DNA of 64,000 nt from Rhodovulum sulfidophilum (GTDB lineage: Bacteria > Pseudomonadota > Alphaproteobacteria > Rhodobacterales > Rhodobacteraceae), in contig QFPW01000008.1 of the NCBI GenBank assembly GCA_003241785.1, forward strand, positions 98,894 to 162,893, read 5' to 3'. The notes below the pieces were generated by a model, which made no database searches, had not been told where the DNA came from, and saw nothing but the letters and a program-made list of their open reading frames with translations. Numbering within the stretch: the stretch's first letter is position 1; each line of letters begins with the position of its first letter. This document shows positions 1 through 7,497 of this stretch, in pieces. The translations under genes were made by a program, and so were the position numbers.

Positions 1-1380
1 GAGCGCGGCGACGCTCGAGGCGTCCCAGATCTGCGACTGCGAGAGGTCGATCGTGACGCGCGTCGGATCCTCGGCATAGGCGAAATGCTCGAAAAGGTCG
101 TTGCTGCTGCCGAAGAACAGCGGGCCGCGCACGTGATAGCGCACGCTGGCGCCGTCCGGGCCCGGTTCGCGCTCCACGCTGATCACATGCGCGAGGCGGC
201 GGGCGAAGAGGATCATCGCGAGCAGGACGCCGCCCCCCACGCCGAGCGCGAGATTGCCGGTCGCGACCGTCAGCGCCACGGTCGCCACCATCACCGAGGT
301 CTCCGGCAGCGGCATGCGCCGCAGCGTCGCCGGCCGCACGCTGTGCCAGTTCACGGTGCGGATCGCGACGATCATCATCACCGCGGCGAGCGCCACCAGC
401 GGGATCCGCGCCATCACGCCCGCGAGCACGGTGACGAGCAGGAGCATCGAGAGCCCCGCGACCAGCGTCGAGAGCCGGGTGCGCGCGCCGCCGATCCGCA
501 CGTTCACCACCGTCTGGCCGATCATCGCGCAGCCGGCGATCCCGCCCCAGAAGCCGGCGAGGATGTTGCCCACCCCGAGCGCCCAGGATTCGCGGCCCTT
601 GCGCGAGGGCGTGTCGGTGATCTCGTCGACGAGCTTCGCGGTCAGGAGCGTCTCGAGCAGGCCGACGAAGGCGACGCTGAGCGCGCTCGGCCAGATGATC
701 GCCAGCGTGTCGAGGGTGAGCGGCACCGTGAGCCGGGTGAGCCCCGGCAGGCCCGGCGCCATATGGCCCTCGCCGCCGACCTCGGGCACCGCGAGGCCGA
801 AGAACACGGCCAGCGCGGTCGTCGCGACGATGGCGATCAGCGGCGCCGGCACCGCGCTGGTCAGGCGCGGCGCGCCGAGCACGATCGCGACCGTCAGCGC
901 GAAGAGACCGAGCACCGCCGGCGAGGCGTGCAGGACATGCGGCACCTGCGCCGCGAAGATCAGGATGCCGAGCGCGTTGACGAAGCCGATCATCACCGAG
1001 CGCGGGATGAACCGGGTGATCCGCGCCATCCCGGCGAGGCCGAAGCCGATCTGGATCACCCCCGCGAGCAGCACGGTCGGCAGGATGTAGCCCGTGCCAT
1101 GCGCCTGGACCATCGGGCCGATGACGAGCGCCACCGATCCCGCCGCCGCCGTCACCATCGCCGGCCGGCCGCCGAGCGCGGACAAGGCGAGACAGAGCAC
1201 GATCGAGGCCGTCAGCGCCGATTTCGGATCGACGCCCGAGATGAACGAGAACGAGATCACCTCGGGGATCAGCGCGAGCGCGGTGACGATCCCCGCCAGC
1301 GTCTCGCGCAGGAGCACGGGCGGCGTGAAGAGGCTCTCGGACGGGACATGCGAAGGCATGGACGGGGAAACGCCGGACAT
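1..1380 (-). CDS. SulP-family anion transporter, 3' end cut by window edge
   Basis: Integral-membrane secondary transporter of the SulP/SLC26 family, whose members carry sulfate, bicarbonate or other anions. The minus-strand frame stays open for 460 codons from ATG at 1380 and runs off the window edge. The start is supported by GAGG eight bases upstream. Hydrophobic segments fill residues 20-400, with family-like motifs ALIPEVISFSF near residue 32 and AAAGSVALVIGPM near 80. The last ~35 visible residues (VTIDLSQSQIWDASSV) are the opening of a cytoplasmic STAS domain, so only the end of STAS is missing. Substrate cannot be read from sequence; a sulfate or bicarbonate role is equally possible. 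It lies downstream of the rpsB-tsf terminator and looks like a separate unit. Confidence 0.88.
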   Translation of the reverse strand, partial: MSGVSPSMPSHVPSESLFTPPVLLRETLAGIVTALALIPEVISFSFISGVDPKSALTASIVLCLALSALGGRPAMVTAAAGSVALVIGPMVQAHGTGYILPTVLLAGVIQIGFGLAGMARITRFIPRSVMIGFVNALGILIFAAQVPHVLHASPAVLGLFALTVAIVLGAPRLTSAVPAPLIAIVATTALAVFFGLAVPEVGGEGHMAPGLPGLTRLTVPLTLDTLAIIWPSALSVAFVGLLETLLTAKLVDEITDTPSRKGRESWALGVGNILAGFWGGIAGCAMIGQTVVNVRIGGARTRLSTLVAGLSMLLLVTVLAGVMARIPLVALAAVMMIVAIRTVNWHSVRPATLRRMPLPETSVMVATVALTVATGNLALGVGGGVLLAMILFARRLAHVISVEREPGPDGASVRYHVRGPLFFGSSNDLFEHFAYAEDPTRVTIDLSQSQIWDASSVAAL

Positions 1381-1518
1381 CGGTTACCTCGCGGGGCAAG
1401 TCGCGGATCGGACCACCGCGAGGGGCCCGGAAGCGGTATAGGCGATGTCATCGCGGATGCGAAGGACGGATCGGGCGTTCGCCCTCGGCCCGGGCCGCGC
1501 CGGCGCGGCGCCCGAAAC

Positions 1519-1551
1519 GAAAATCCCCGCCGGCGGGCGCGCGGCGGGGAT
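1519..1551 (-). terminator. Rho-independent terminator of rpsB-tsf
   Basis: A perfect 9-bp stem (ATCCCCGCC at 1523-1531 with GGCGGGGAT at 1543-1551, 11-nt loop) lies 42 bases past the tsf stop. On the minus strand it is followed by TTTTCGTTT. It also has TCGGTCTTTT on the plus side, but no plus-strand gene ends there. Confidence 0.75.
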
Positions 1552-1592
1552 CGGTCTTTTCGCGAGGCGGGGCCGCGGGGGGCCCCGGCGCC

Positions 1593-2468
1593 TCAGCGGC
1601 CGGCGGTCTTCGCCACTTCGGCGGCGAAATCCTCGGTTTCCTTCTCGACGCCCTCGCCGACGGCGAGACGGGCGAATTCGATCACCTCGACGCCCGCTTC
1701 CTTCGCGGCCTGGCCGACGGTGATGTCGGGGTTCATCACGAACTTCTGCTTCAGGAGGGTGACCTCCTCGAAGAACTTGTTCATGCGGCCGACGATCATC
1801 TTCTCGATCACCGCCTCGGGCTTGCCGCTCTCGCGGGCCTGCTCGGTCAGGATGTTCTTCTCGCGCTCGACCAGCGCCGGATCGAGATCGGCCTCGGAGA
1901 GCGAGGCGGGCGAGGTCGCGGCGATGTGCATCGCGATCTGCTTGCCGATGCCGTTGTCCGCGCCCTTCAGCGCGACGACGACGCCGATCTTGCCGAGACC
2001 GTCGGCGACCGCGTTGTGGACATAGGCCGCGACGACCTCGCCCTCGACGGCGGCCATGCGGCGCACGTGCAGGTTCTCGCCGATCGTCGAGATCTTCTCG
2101 GTGACGGTCTCCTCGACGGTCTTGTCGCCGAGCTTCGCGCCCTTCAGCGCCTCGAGGTCGGAGACGCTCGTCGCCACCTCGGCGATCGCGCGGACGGTCG
2201 CCTGGAAGTCGGAGTTGCGCGCGACGAAATCGGTCTCGGAGTTGACCTCGACGATCACGCCGACGCCGTCCTTGACCGCGACGCCGACGAGGCCCTCGGC
2301 CGCCGTGCGGCCCGACTTCTTCGCGGCCTTCGCGAGACCCTTGGTCCGCAGCCAGTCGATCGCGGCCTCCATGTCGCCCGCGGTCTCGGTCAGCGCCTTC
2401 TTGGCGTCCATCATCCCCGCGCCCGAAACGTCGCGCAGTTCCTTCACCATCGTCGCGGTGATCGTCAT
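1593..2468 (-). CDS. tsf: Translation elongation factor Ts
   Basis: Guanine-nucleotide exchange factor that regenerates EF-Tu-GTP in the cytoplasm. The 291-residue product has the N-terminal UBA-like segment (VKELRDVSGAGMMDAKKAL) and the diagnostic TDFVARN motif at residues 79-85, and its length is normal for the family. Two ATGs sit side by side (2471 and 2468). GAGGAGA at 2481-2475 leaves only 3 bases to the first and 6 to the second, so 2468 is preferred. It lies about 100 bases downstream of rpsB in the universal rpsB-tsf order, with a strong hairpin in the gap, and ends at a clear terminator. Confidence 0.97.
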   Translation of the reverse strand: MTITATMVKELRDVSGAGMMDAKKALTETAGDMEAAIDWLRTKGLAKAAKKSGRTAAEGLVGVAVKDGVGVIVEVNSETDFVARNSDFQATVRAIAEVATSVSDLEALKGAKLGDKTVEETVTEKISTIGENLHVRRMAAVEGEVVAAYVHNAVADGLGKIGVVVALKGADNGIGKQIAMHIAATSPASLSEADLDPALVEREKNILTEQARESGKPEAVIEKMIVGRMNKFFEEVTLLKQKFVMNPDITVGQAAKEAGVEVIEFARLAVGEGVEKETEDFAAEVAKTAGR

Positions 2469-2490
2469 CATCGCTCTCCTCAATAAGTGC

Positions 2491-2514
2491 GGACGCCGGC
2501 TGAGGCCGGCGTCC
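2491..2514 (-). other. rpsB-tsf intercistronic hairpin
   Basis: Perfect 10-bp stem GGACGCCGGC/GCCGGCGTCC with a 4-nt loop, placed between the rpsB stop and the tsf ribosome-binding site. It is not followed by a T-run (GCACTTATTG comes next). It is therefore more likely a processing or 3'-end-stabilising hairpin, or a partial attenuator, than a full terminator. Confidence 0.6.
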
Positions 2515-2568
2515 CGAATTCCCGCGGGCGGAGACTTAAGCCCCGCGCCGCGACGGTTCTGTGACGGC

Positions 2569-3342
2569 TTACGCCTCGGCCGGGTGCGGCTCCTCGGCGA
2601 ATTCCTCGACCGGCGCCTCTTCCATCGCGCCGATGTCGATGCCGGCGGCGCCCATCTGCGAGGTCATGCCGTCGAGCGCCGCGCGGGCGATCAGGTCGCA
2701 GTAGAGCGCGATCGCGCGGGCCGCGTCGTCGTTGCCCGGGATCGGGTAGTCGATGCCGTCCGGCGAGGAGTTCGAGTCAAGCACCGCGATGACCGGGATG
2801 CCGAGCTTCTTCGCCTCGAGGATCGCGAGATCCTCCTTGTTCGTGTCGATCACGAAGATGAGGTCCGGAACGCCACCCATCTCGCGGATGCCGCCGAGCG
2901 ACTTCTGCAGCTTGTCCTGCTCGCGCTCGAGGTTCAGCCGCTCCTTCTTGGTGAGGCCGCTCGCGCCCTGCTCGAGCTTCTCGTCGATCGACTTCAGCCG
3001 GGCGATCGAGTTCGAGACGGTCTTCCAGTTGGTGAGCGTGCCACCGAGCCAGCGGTGGTTCATGTAGTACTGCGCCGACCGCTCGGCGGCGTCGGCGACG
3101 GCCTTCTGCGCCTGGCGCTTGGTGCCGACGAAGAGGATGCGACCGCCCTTGGCGACCGACTGCTGCACGGCCTGTAGCGCCTGGTCGAGCATCGGCACGG
3201 TCTGCGTCAGGTCGATGATGTGGATGCCGTTGCGGTCGCCGTAGATGTACGGCGCCATGCGCGGGTTCCAGCGGTGGGTCTGGTGGCCGAAGTGAACGCC
3301 CGCTTCGAGCAGCTGGCGCAGAGTGAACTCGGGAAGAGCCAT
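2569..3342 (-). CDS. rpsB: 30S ribosomal protein S2
   Basis: Structural protein of the small ribosomal subunit, 257 residues. The start MALPEFTLRQLLEAGVHFGH and the signature WNPRMAPYIYGDRNGIHIID are unmistakable S2. The reading frame stays open further upstream, but family alignment fixes the ATG at 3342. The C-terminus carries a short acidic tail (EEAPVEEFAEEPHPAEA) as seen in related alphaproteobacteria. It is the first gene of rpsB-tsf and has a roughly 115-base leader from the promoter at 3465-3493. Such a leader leaves room for S2 autoregulation, but I see no defined leader motif. Confidence 0.97.
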   Translation of the reverse strand: MALPEFTLRQLLEAGVHFGHQTHRWNPRMAPYIYGDRNGIHIIDLTQTVPMLDQALQAVQQSVAKGGRILFVGTKRQAQKAVADAAERSAQYYMNHRWLGGTLTNWKTVSNSIARLKSIDEKLEQGASGLTKKERLNLEREQDKLQKSLGGIREMGGVPDLIFVIDTNKEDLAILEAKKLGIPVIAVLDSNSSPDGIDYPIPGNDDAARAIALYCDLIARAALDGMTSQMGAAGIDIGAMEEAPVEEFAEEPHPAEA

Positions 3343-3464
3343 TGTCCGTCTTACCTTTCCGGTTTCGCCTCGACGGGGAGAAGAGCCTCTCGGCCCAACC
3401 GGTGGACGCCCGGGGATGTCTCCCCCGAGGCGCCGCGCCCCCGCCTGTGGATTGAATGGAGCGC

Positions 3465-3493
3465 CCCATAGAAGGTTTCCGGGCGGAAGGCAA
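3465..3493 (-). promoter_or_regulatory. Sigma70-type promoter of rpsB-tsf
   Basis: On the minus strand TTGCCT (3493-3488), a 17-base spacer and TATGGG (3470-3465). This is the TTGCC/TATGG type common upstream of highly expressed alphaproteobacterial genes. It predicts a leader of about 115 bases. Confidence 0.6.
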
Positions 3494-3545
3494 GCCCCGT
3501 CGCCTCGGCAGGTATCCGGTCCCGCGCCCCGGCCCCGAAACGGCA

Positions 3546-3573
3546 AGGAGGGCGGCCGGGTGGCCGCCCTCCT
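3546..3573 (-). terminator. Terminator-like hairpin after the small secreted-protein gene
   Basis: Perfect 12-bp stem (AGGAGGGCGGCC/GGCCGCCCTCCT) with a GGGT loop, 35 bases downstream of the stop of the 3608-3886 gene. The following minus-strand bases are TTGCCGTTTCGG, so the T-run is weak. Confidence 0.5.
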
Positions 3574-3607
3574 CTCCCCTCGGCTTCCCGCGCCCGGGAA
3601 GCCTCGC

Positions 3608-3886
3608 TCAGTTCGACTGCGAGTCCGGCGCGCGGCCGAGCACCGCCTCGATCTGGCGCTGCATGTCCTGGCGATCGCCACCCGCGCCGGTGATCAGCTT
3701 GATCTCCTGAAGCTGCTTCAGCGTCAGGGTCGAGGTGTCGATCCCGTTGATGCCGTTCTGCGCGAGATCGGCGTTCACCTGGTCCTCGATCATGTTGATG
3801 TCGGTGTTCTGGGCGTATCCGACGCTCGCCAGCGGGGCGGCCGCCAGTACCGCGGCGGTAACGAGCGTGATGAACGAGCGTTTCAT
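3608..3886 (-). CDS. Small secreted protein, paralogue A of a tandem pair
   Basis: 92-residue protein of unknown function. ATG at 3886 is preceded by GGGAG with 8-base spacing. Residues 1-25 form a Sec signal peptide (MKRSFITLVTAAVLAAAP...GYAQ), giving a mature protein of about 65 residues. The mature part is helical and conserved with the next gene upstream, including the shared core LTLKQLQEIKLITGAGGDRQ. By hand count about 45 of 66 aligned mature residues are identical to paralogue B. The gene has its own leader of about 100 bases, an ECF-type promoter element at 3990-4014 and a leader hairpin at 3938-3961. I cannot assign a domain name; a periplasmic stress-related role is inferred only from the promoter type. 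Confidence 0.8.
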   Translation of the reverse strand: MKRSFITLVTAAVLAAAPLASVGYAQNTDINMIEDQVNADLAQNGINGIDTSTLTLKQLQEIKLITGAGGDRQDMQRQIEAVLGRAPDSQSN

Positions 3887-3937
3887 GTCGTGCTCCCTTG
3901 CGCACAATTTCCAGTCAGCCGACCCTTTCGCCGCCGT

Positions 3938-3961
3938 TTCGCGCCATCCTTTCGGCGCGAA
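3938..3961 (-). other. Hairpin in the 5' leader of small secreted protein A
   Basis: Perfect 8-bp stem TTCGCGCC/GGCGCGAA with an 8-nt loop. Read on the minus strand the loop is GAAAGGAT, containing an AAGGA Shine-Dalgarno-like string. It lies between the predicted promoter and the ATG, so it belongs to the mRNA leader. Confidence 0.45.
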
Positions 3962-3989
3962 CCGGTTCGGCGTCGTCGGTCGTCTCTAA

Positions 3990-4014
3990 AACCGTTCCGT
4001 GCCCGGAAGGTTCC
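3990..4014 (-). promoter_or_regulatory. ECF-sigma-type promoter of small secreted protein A
   Basis: Minus-strand GGAAC (4014-4010), 15 bases, CGGTT (3994-3990). This equals GGAAC-N17-GTT, the general form recognised by group IV (ECF) sigma factors such as EcfG. The same GGAACCTTCCG start and CGGTTTT end, with identical spacing, occur upstream of paralogue B. Confidence 0.55.
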
Positions 4015-4026
4015 GCCGGAGTGGCC

Positions 4027-4308
4027 TCAGCTCGACTGGGAGCCCGGCGCGCGGCCGAGGATCGCGTTGATCTGGTTCTGGACCTCCTGGCGGTCGCCGC
4101 CGCTGCCGGTGACGAGCTTGATCTCCTGGAGCTGCTTCAGCGTCAGCGTGGTCACGTCGACGCCGTTGATCCCGGCCTGGGCGAGGTCGGTATTCACCTC
4201 GGCCTCGATCGCGCTCATGTTGGTCGGCGGCGCGGCGCAGGCGGCGGCCAGCAGCGGCGCGGCGGCGACGAGGCCCAGGGCGATCATTCTGGTCACGGAG
4301 CGTTCCAT
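4027..4308 (-). CDS. Small secreted protein or lipoprotein, paralogue B of a tandem pair
   Basis: 93-residue paralogue of the adjacent gene. ATG at 4308 has AGAGGG nine bases upstream; a second ATG at 4317 would abut that ribosome-binding site and is rejected. The N-terminus is a signal sequence ending LLAAACAAP, which could be a relaxed lipobox (Cys near residue 21) or a signal peptidase I site. The mature part repeats the GINGVD and LTLKQLQEIKLVTGSGGDRQ segments of paralogue A. The ECF-type promoter is at 4396-4420. Function unknown. Confidence 0.8.
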   Translation of the reverse strand: MERSVTRMIALGLVAAAPLLAAACAAPPTNMSAIEAEVNTDLAQAGINGVDVTTLTLKQLQEIKLVTGSGGDRQEVQNQINAILGRAPGSQSS

Positions 4309-4395
4309 TCTCAACATCCCTCTTGTTGATCCGTTCTCCCGCCGGGAGGCGGCGATCATTGGCACCGCGAATGGTTGAATTCGCAGTAGGCTCAA

Positions 4396-4420
4396 AACCG
4401 CCGGCCTCTCGGAAGGTTCC
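4396..4420 (-). promoter_or_regulatory. ECF-sigma-type promoter of small secreted protein B
   Basis: Minus-strand GGAAC (4420-4416), 15 bases, CGGTT (4400-4396), with the flanks CTTCCG and TTTGAG shared with the paralogue A element. It lies 88 bases upstream of the start and just past the glmM stop. Confidence 0.55.
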
Positions 4421-4444
4421 CGGATCAGCGCGGGAACGCCGGTT

Positions 4445-5785
4445 TCAGGCGAACTTCACGACCTCGGCCTCGATCTCGCCGAGGATCTCGCTCAGGAGGC
4501 CCGGGTCCTCGCATTCGCCCATGATCCGGACCAGGGGCTCGGTCCCGGACTTGCGGATCAGCAGGCGGCCGTGGCCGTTGATCCGCGCCTCGCCCGCGGC
4601 GATGGCGGCCTTGACGCTCGCGGCCTCGAGCGGCGCCGCGCCCTTCGCGTAGCGCACGTTGCGCAGCGTCTGCGGATAGGCGTGGAACACCTGGGCGAGC
4701 GCGCTCGCGGGCCTGCCGGTCTCGACCATCGCGCCGAGAAACTGCAGCGCCGCGATCATCCCGTCCCCCGTCGTGACATAGTCGGTCATCACGATATGGC
4801 CCGACTGCTCGCCCCCGAGGTTGTAGCCGCCCGCCCGCATCGCCTCGACCACGTAGCGGTCGCCGACCGCGGTGCGCAGGAGCCGGAGCCCCTGCCCCGC
4901 GAGATGCCGCTCGAGCCCGAGGTTCGACATCACGGTCGCGACCAGCGTGCCCCTGGCGAGCCGCCCCTCCGCCGCCCAGCGGTCGGCGATCAGCGCCATG
5001 ATCTGGTCGCCGTCCGCGACCACGCCCTTCTCGTCGATGATCATCACCCGGTCGGCGTCGCCGTCGAGGCTGATGCCGAGATCGGCGCCATGCGCCACCA
5101 CCGCCTCGGCGGCGAGGCTCGGATGGGTCGAGCCGCAGTCCTTGTTGATGTTGAACCCGTTCGGCCGCACCGCGAGCGGCACCACCTCGGCGCCGAGCTC
5201 CCAGAGCACCTCGGGCGCGGTGCGATAGGCGGCGCCGTTGGCGCAGTCGACCACGATCTTCAGCCCGTCGAGCCGGAGCCCGCGCGGGAAGGTGGTCTTG
5301 GCGAATTCCATGTAGCGGCCGCGGCCGTCGTCGATGCGGGTGGCGCGGCCGATCTCGGCGGGCTCGGCCAGCGCGGGATCGGCGTCGAGCAGCGCCTCGA
5401 TCGCCTCCTCGTCCTCGTCGGAGAGCTTGAACCCGTCGGGGCCGAAGAACTTGATGCCGTTGTCCTGGAACGGATTGTGCGAGGCCGAGATCATCACCCC
5501 GAGATCGGCGCGCATCGAATGGGCGAGAAAGCCCACGGCCGGCGTCGGCACCGGCCCGACGAGGAAGACGTCCATGCCGACAGAGGTGAAGCCCGCCGTC
5601 AGCGCGTTCTCGATCATGTAGCCCGAGCGCCGCGTGTCCTTGCCGATCACCGCGCGATGCGCGTGGGCCCCGGTCTTGAAGAACCGCCCCGCCGCCTGGC
5701 CGAGCCGGAGCGCCATCTCGGCCGTCATCGGCTCGTCGTTCGCGCGTCCGCGCACCCCGTCCGTCCCGAAGAACTTCCGCGCCAT
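4445..5785 (-). CDS. glmM: Phosphoglucosamine mutase
   Basis: Interconverts glucosamine-6-phosphate and glucosamine-1-phosphate, the step feeding UDP-GlcNAc for peptidoglycan and LPS. The 446-residue protein starts MARKFFGTDGVRG. It has the phosphoserine loop ISASHNPFQDNG with catalytic Ser102, the metal loop DGDADR at 241-246 and the C-terminal phosphate-binding RKSGTEPLVRIM. Length is typical. It is the last gene of folB-gph-folP-glmM, 12 bases after folP, an arrangement (folP-glmM) common in bacteria. Confidence 0.97.
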   Translation of the reverse strand: MARKFFGTDGVRGRANDEPMTAEMALRLGQAAGRFFKTGAHAHRAVIGKDTRRSGYMIENALTAGFTSVGMDVFLVGPVPTPAVGFLAHSMRADLGVMISASHNPFQDNGIKFFGPDGFKLSDEDEEAIEALLDADPALAEPAEIGRATRIDDGRGRYMEFAKTTFPRGLRLDGLKIVVDCANGAAYRTAPEVLWELGAEVVPLAVRPNGFNINKDCGSTHPSLAAEAVVAHGADLGISLDGDADRVMIIDEKGVVADGDQIMALIADRWAAEGRLARGTLVATVMSNLGLERHLAGQGLRLLRTAVGDRYVVEAMRAGGYNLGGEQSGHIVMTDYVTTGDGMIAALQFLGAMVETGRPASALAQVFHAYPQTLRNVRYAKGAAPLEAASVKAAIAAGEARINGHGRLLIRKSGTEPLVRIMGECEDPGLLSEILGEIEAEVVKFA

Positions 5786-5797
5786 GGTTCTCTCGCC

Positions 5798-6820
5798 CTA
5801 TCGCCTCGCGTCGCCTTCCTCGATCGCGGTCCAGAGCGCGACCGCCTGCCGGGTTTCGGCGACATCGTGTACTCGTAGCATCTGCGCGCCGAGGCGCAAT
5901 CCCTGCAGTCCGGCGGCGATCGAGCCCGGCACCCGGTCGGCCGGGTTCGGCGCGTGCCCGAGCGCGCCGATGAACCGCTTGCGCGAGACGCCGAGCAGGA
6001 TCGCGCAGCCGAGGTCGTGGAAGGCCGCGAGTCCCCGGAGCAGCGCGAGATTATGCGCGACGCTCTTGCCGAAGCCGATGCCGGGATCGACCAGGATGCG
6101 CGCCCGCGGGATGCCGGCCGCGACGCAGGCCTCGACCCGGGCGGCGAGATAGGCGTGCACTTCGGACAGCACATCGTCGTAGCGCGGCGCCTCCTGCATC
6201 GTGCGCGGGTCGCCCCGCGCGTGCATCAGGCAGACCGCGACGCCGGTCCCGGCGGCGAGCGCGAGGCTCTCGGGATCATGCTCGAGCGCCGAGACGTCGT
6301 TGAAGAGGTCGGCGCCGGCGGTGATCGCGGCGCGCGCCGTGGCGGCGTTACGGGTATCGACCGAGATCGGCGCGGCGATGCCCTCCTCGCGCAGCGCCTC
6401 GATCACCGGGACGACGCGGGCGATCTCCTCCTCGGCCGGCACCGGGATGGCCCCGGGCCGGGTCGACTCGCCGCCGATGTCGAGCATGTCCGCGCCGGCC
6501 GCGACCAGCGCGCGCGCCTGGACCAGCGCGTCGGCGCGGGCGAGGAAGCGGCCGCCGTCCGAGAAGCTGTCCGGCGTCACGTTCAGGACCGCCATGATCC
6601 GCGGCCGGTCGAGCGCCAGCCCCGCGATCGGCGCGCGCGGCTGGGTCAGGCGGGCGCGCGCCGAGGCGGGCAGCGCGGAGGCGGCGACCAGCCGGGGCGG
6701 CTGGCCCGCCCGGTGCTCCGCCACCGTCGCGAAGAAGAGCGGCCCGCCGGCGAGCGGCAGCGCCTCGGCCGGCCAGGGCGGGCCGGCGAGCGGGATCGGC
6801 CGGTAGACCACCGACGTCAT
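5798..6820 (-). CDS. folP: Dihydropteroate synthase
   Basis: Condenses p-aminobenzoate with dihydropterin pyrophosphate in folate synthesis; the target of sulfonamides. The catalytic TIM barrel begins about residue 72 with IMAVLNVTPDSFSDGG and continues with DIGGESTRPGA, SVDTRN, DPGIGFGKS and SRKRF, all canonical. The 340-residue length exceeds the usual ~280 because of a Pro/Ala-rich N-terminal extension of about 70 residues. The ATG at 6820 overlaps the gph stop (ATGA), so the extension is translated if this start is used. A shorter start inside it is less likely because coupling would be lost. Confidence 0.95.
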   Translation of the reverse strand: MTSVVYRPIPLAGPPWPAEALPLAGGPLFFATVAEHRAGQPPRLVAASALPASARARLTQPRAPIAGLALDRPRIMAVLNVTPDSFSDGGRFLARADALVQARALVAAGADMLDIGGESTRPGAIPVPAEEEIARVVPVIEALREEGIAAPISVDTRNAATARAAITAGADLFNDVSALEHDPESLALAAGTGVAVCLMHARGDPRTMQEAPRYDDVLSEVHAYLAARVEACVAAGIPRARILVDPGIGFGKSVAHNLALLRGLAAFHDLGCAILLGVSRKRFIGALGHAPNPADRVPGSIAAGLQGLRLGAQMLRVHDVAETRQAVALWTAIEEGDARR

Positions 6821-7485
6821 GAGGCGGCGGCCGCCGGCAGCAGGCGGGACACGAGCTCCGGCAGCTCGTCGAAATGCTCGAAGCGCCCGGCGACCGGGAC
6901 GCTGTCGTCCGGCAGCTCGCCATAGCCGTCGAGGCGCAGCAGGAAGGGGACCTTCGCCGCCCGCGCCACCTGCGCGTCGATCAGCGTGTCGCCGATCATC
7001 ACGCCCGGCCCCTCGGGAAGCTGCGCCGCGGCGTGGAAGAACATGCGGGGATCGGGCTTCAGCACGTCGAGGCTGTCGCCGCCGGTCAGGCCGCTGATCG
7101 GCGGCATCAGCCGGAGACCCTCGAGGATCGCCCGCGCCGGTCCGGTCGGCTTCTGCGTGCAGACGGCGAGCCCGTGTCCGGCCGCGGTCAGCGCGATCAG
7201 CGCGCGGCGCAGCCCCGGATAGGCGGTGGTGCCGGTGACCGGGTCGGCGGCGTAGATCGCGTGGTAGCGCGCCAGCGCCGGCTCGAGATCGTTGTCGGGC
7301 ACGCCGCCGGTATGCTCGAGCAGCCGCTCGACGAGGACCCGCACCCCCCGGCCGACGAAGGACGAGCAGGTCGCCGGGTCGACCGGCGCGCGGCCGTAGT
7401 CGGCCAGCATCGCATTGGCGGCCGCGAGCATCGCGGGCAGCGAGTCGACGAGGGTGCCATCGAGATCGAAGATGAGACGGGCCAT
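6817..7485 (-). CDS. gph: HAD-family phosphatase, probable phosphoglycolate phosphatase
   Basis: 222-residue haloacid-dehalogenase-superfamily hydrolase. It has motif I DLDGTLVDS with nucleophile Asp7 and acid/base Asp9, a helical cap (residues 15-80), a motif II Thr in AVCTQKP, a Lys near LKPDP and motif IV GDTLIDAQVA. The family removes phosphate from 2-phosphoglycolate. Being in a folate operon it could instead act on a pterin phosphate such as dihydroneopterin phosphate; the sequence does not decide. Gaps are 12 bases to folB and a 4-base overlap with folP. Confidence 0.88.
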   Translation of the reverse strand: MARLIFDLDGTLVDSLPAMLAAANAMLADYGRAPVDPATCSSFVGRGVRVLVERLLEHTGGVPDNDLEPALARYHAIYAADPVTGTTAYPGLRRALIALTAAGHGLAVCTQKPTGPARAILEGLRLMPPISGLTGGDSLDVLKPDPRMFFHAAAQLPEGPGVMIGDTLIDAQVARAAKVPFLLRLDGYGELPDDSVPVAGRFEHFDELPELVSRLLPAAAAS

Positions 7486-7497
7486 GGGTGTCCGGGG

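Noticed and set aside
85..2025. Long plus-strand open frame (646 codons) rich in Arg, His, Asp and Glu
   Set aside because: It lies antisense to sulP and tsf, which have clear family motifs. Its composition is that of a high-GC shadow frame with no recognisable domain.
4416..4437. GTTCCCG/CGGGAAC hairpin as terminator of glmM
   Set aside because: It has no T-run and overlaps the GGAAC element of the small-protein B promoter, which is the better explanation for the sequence.
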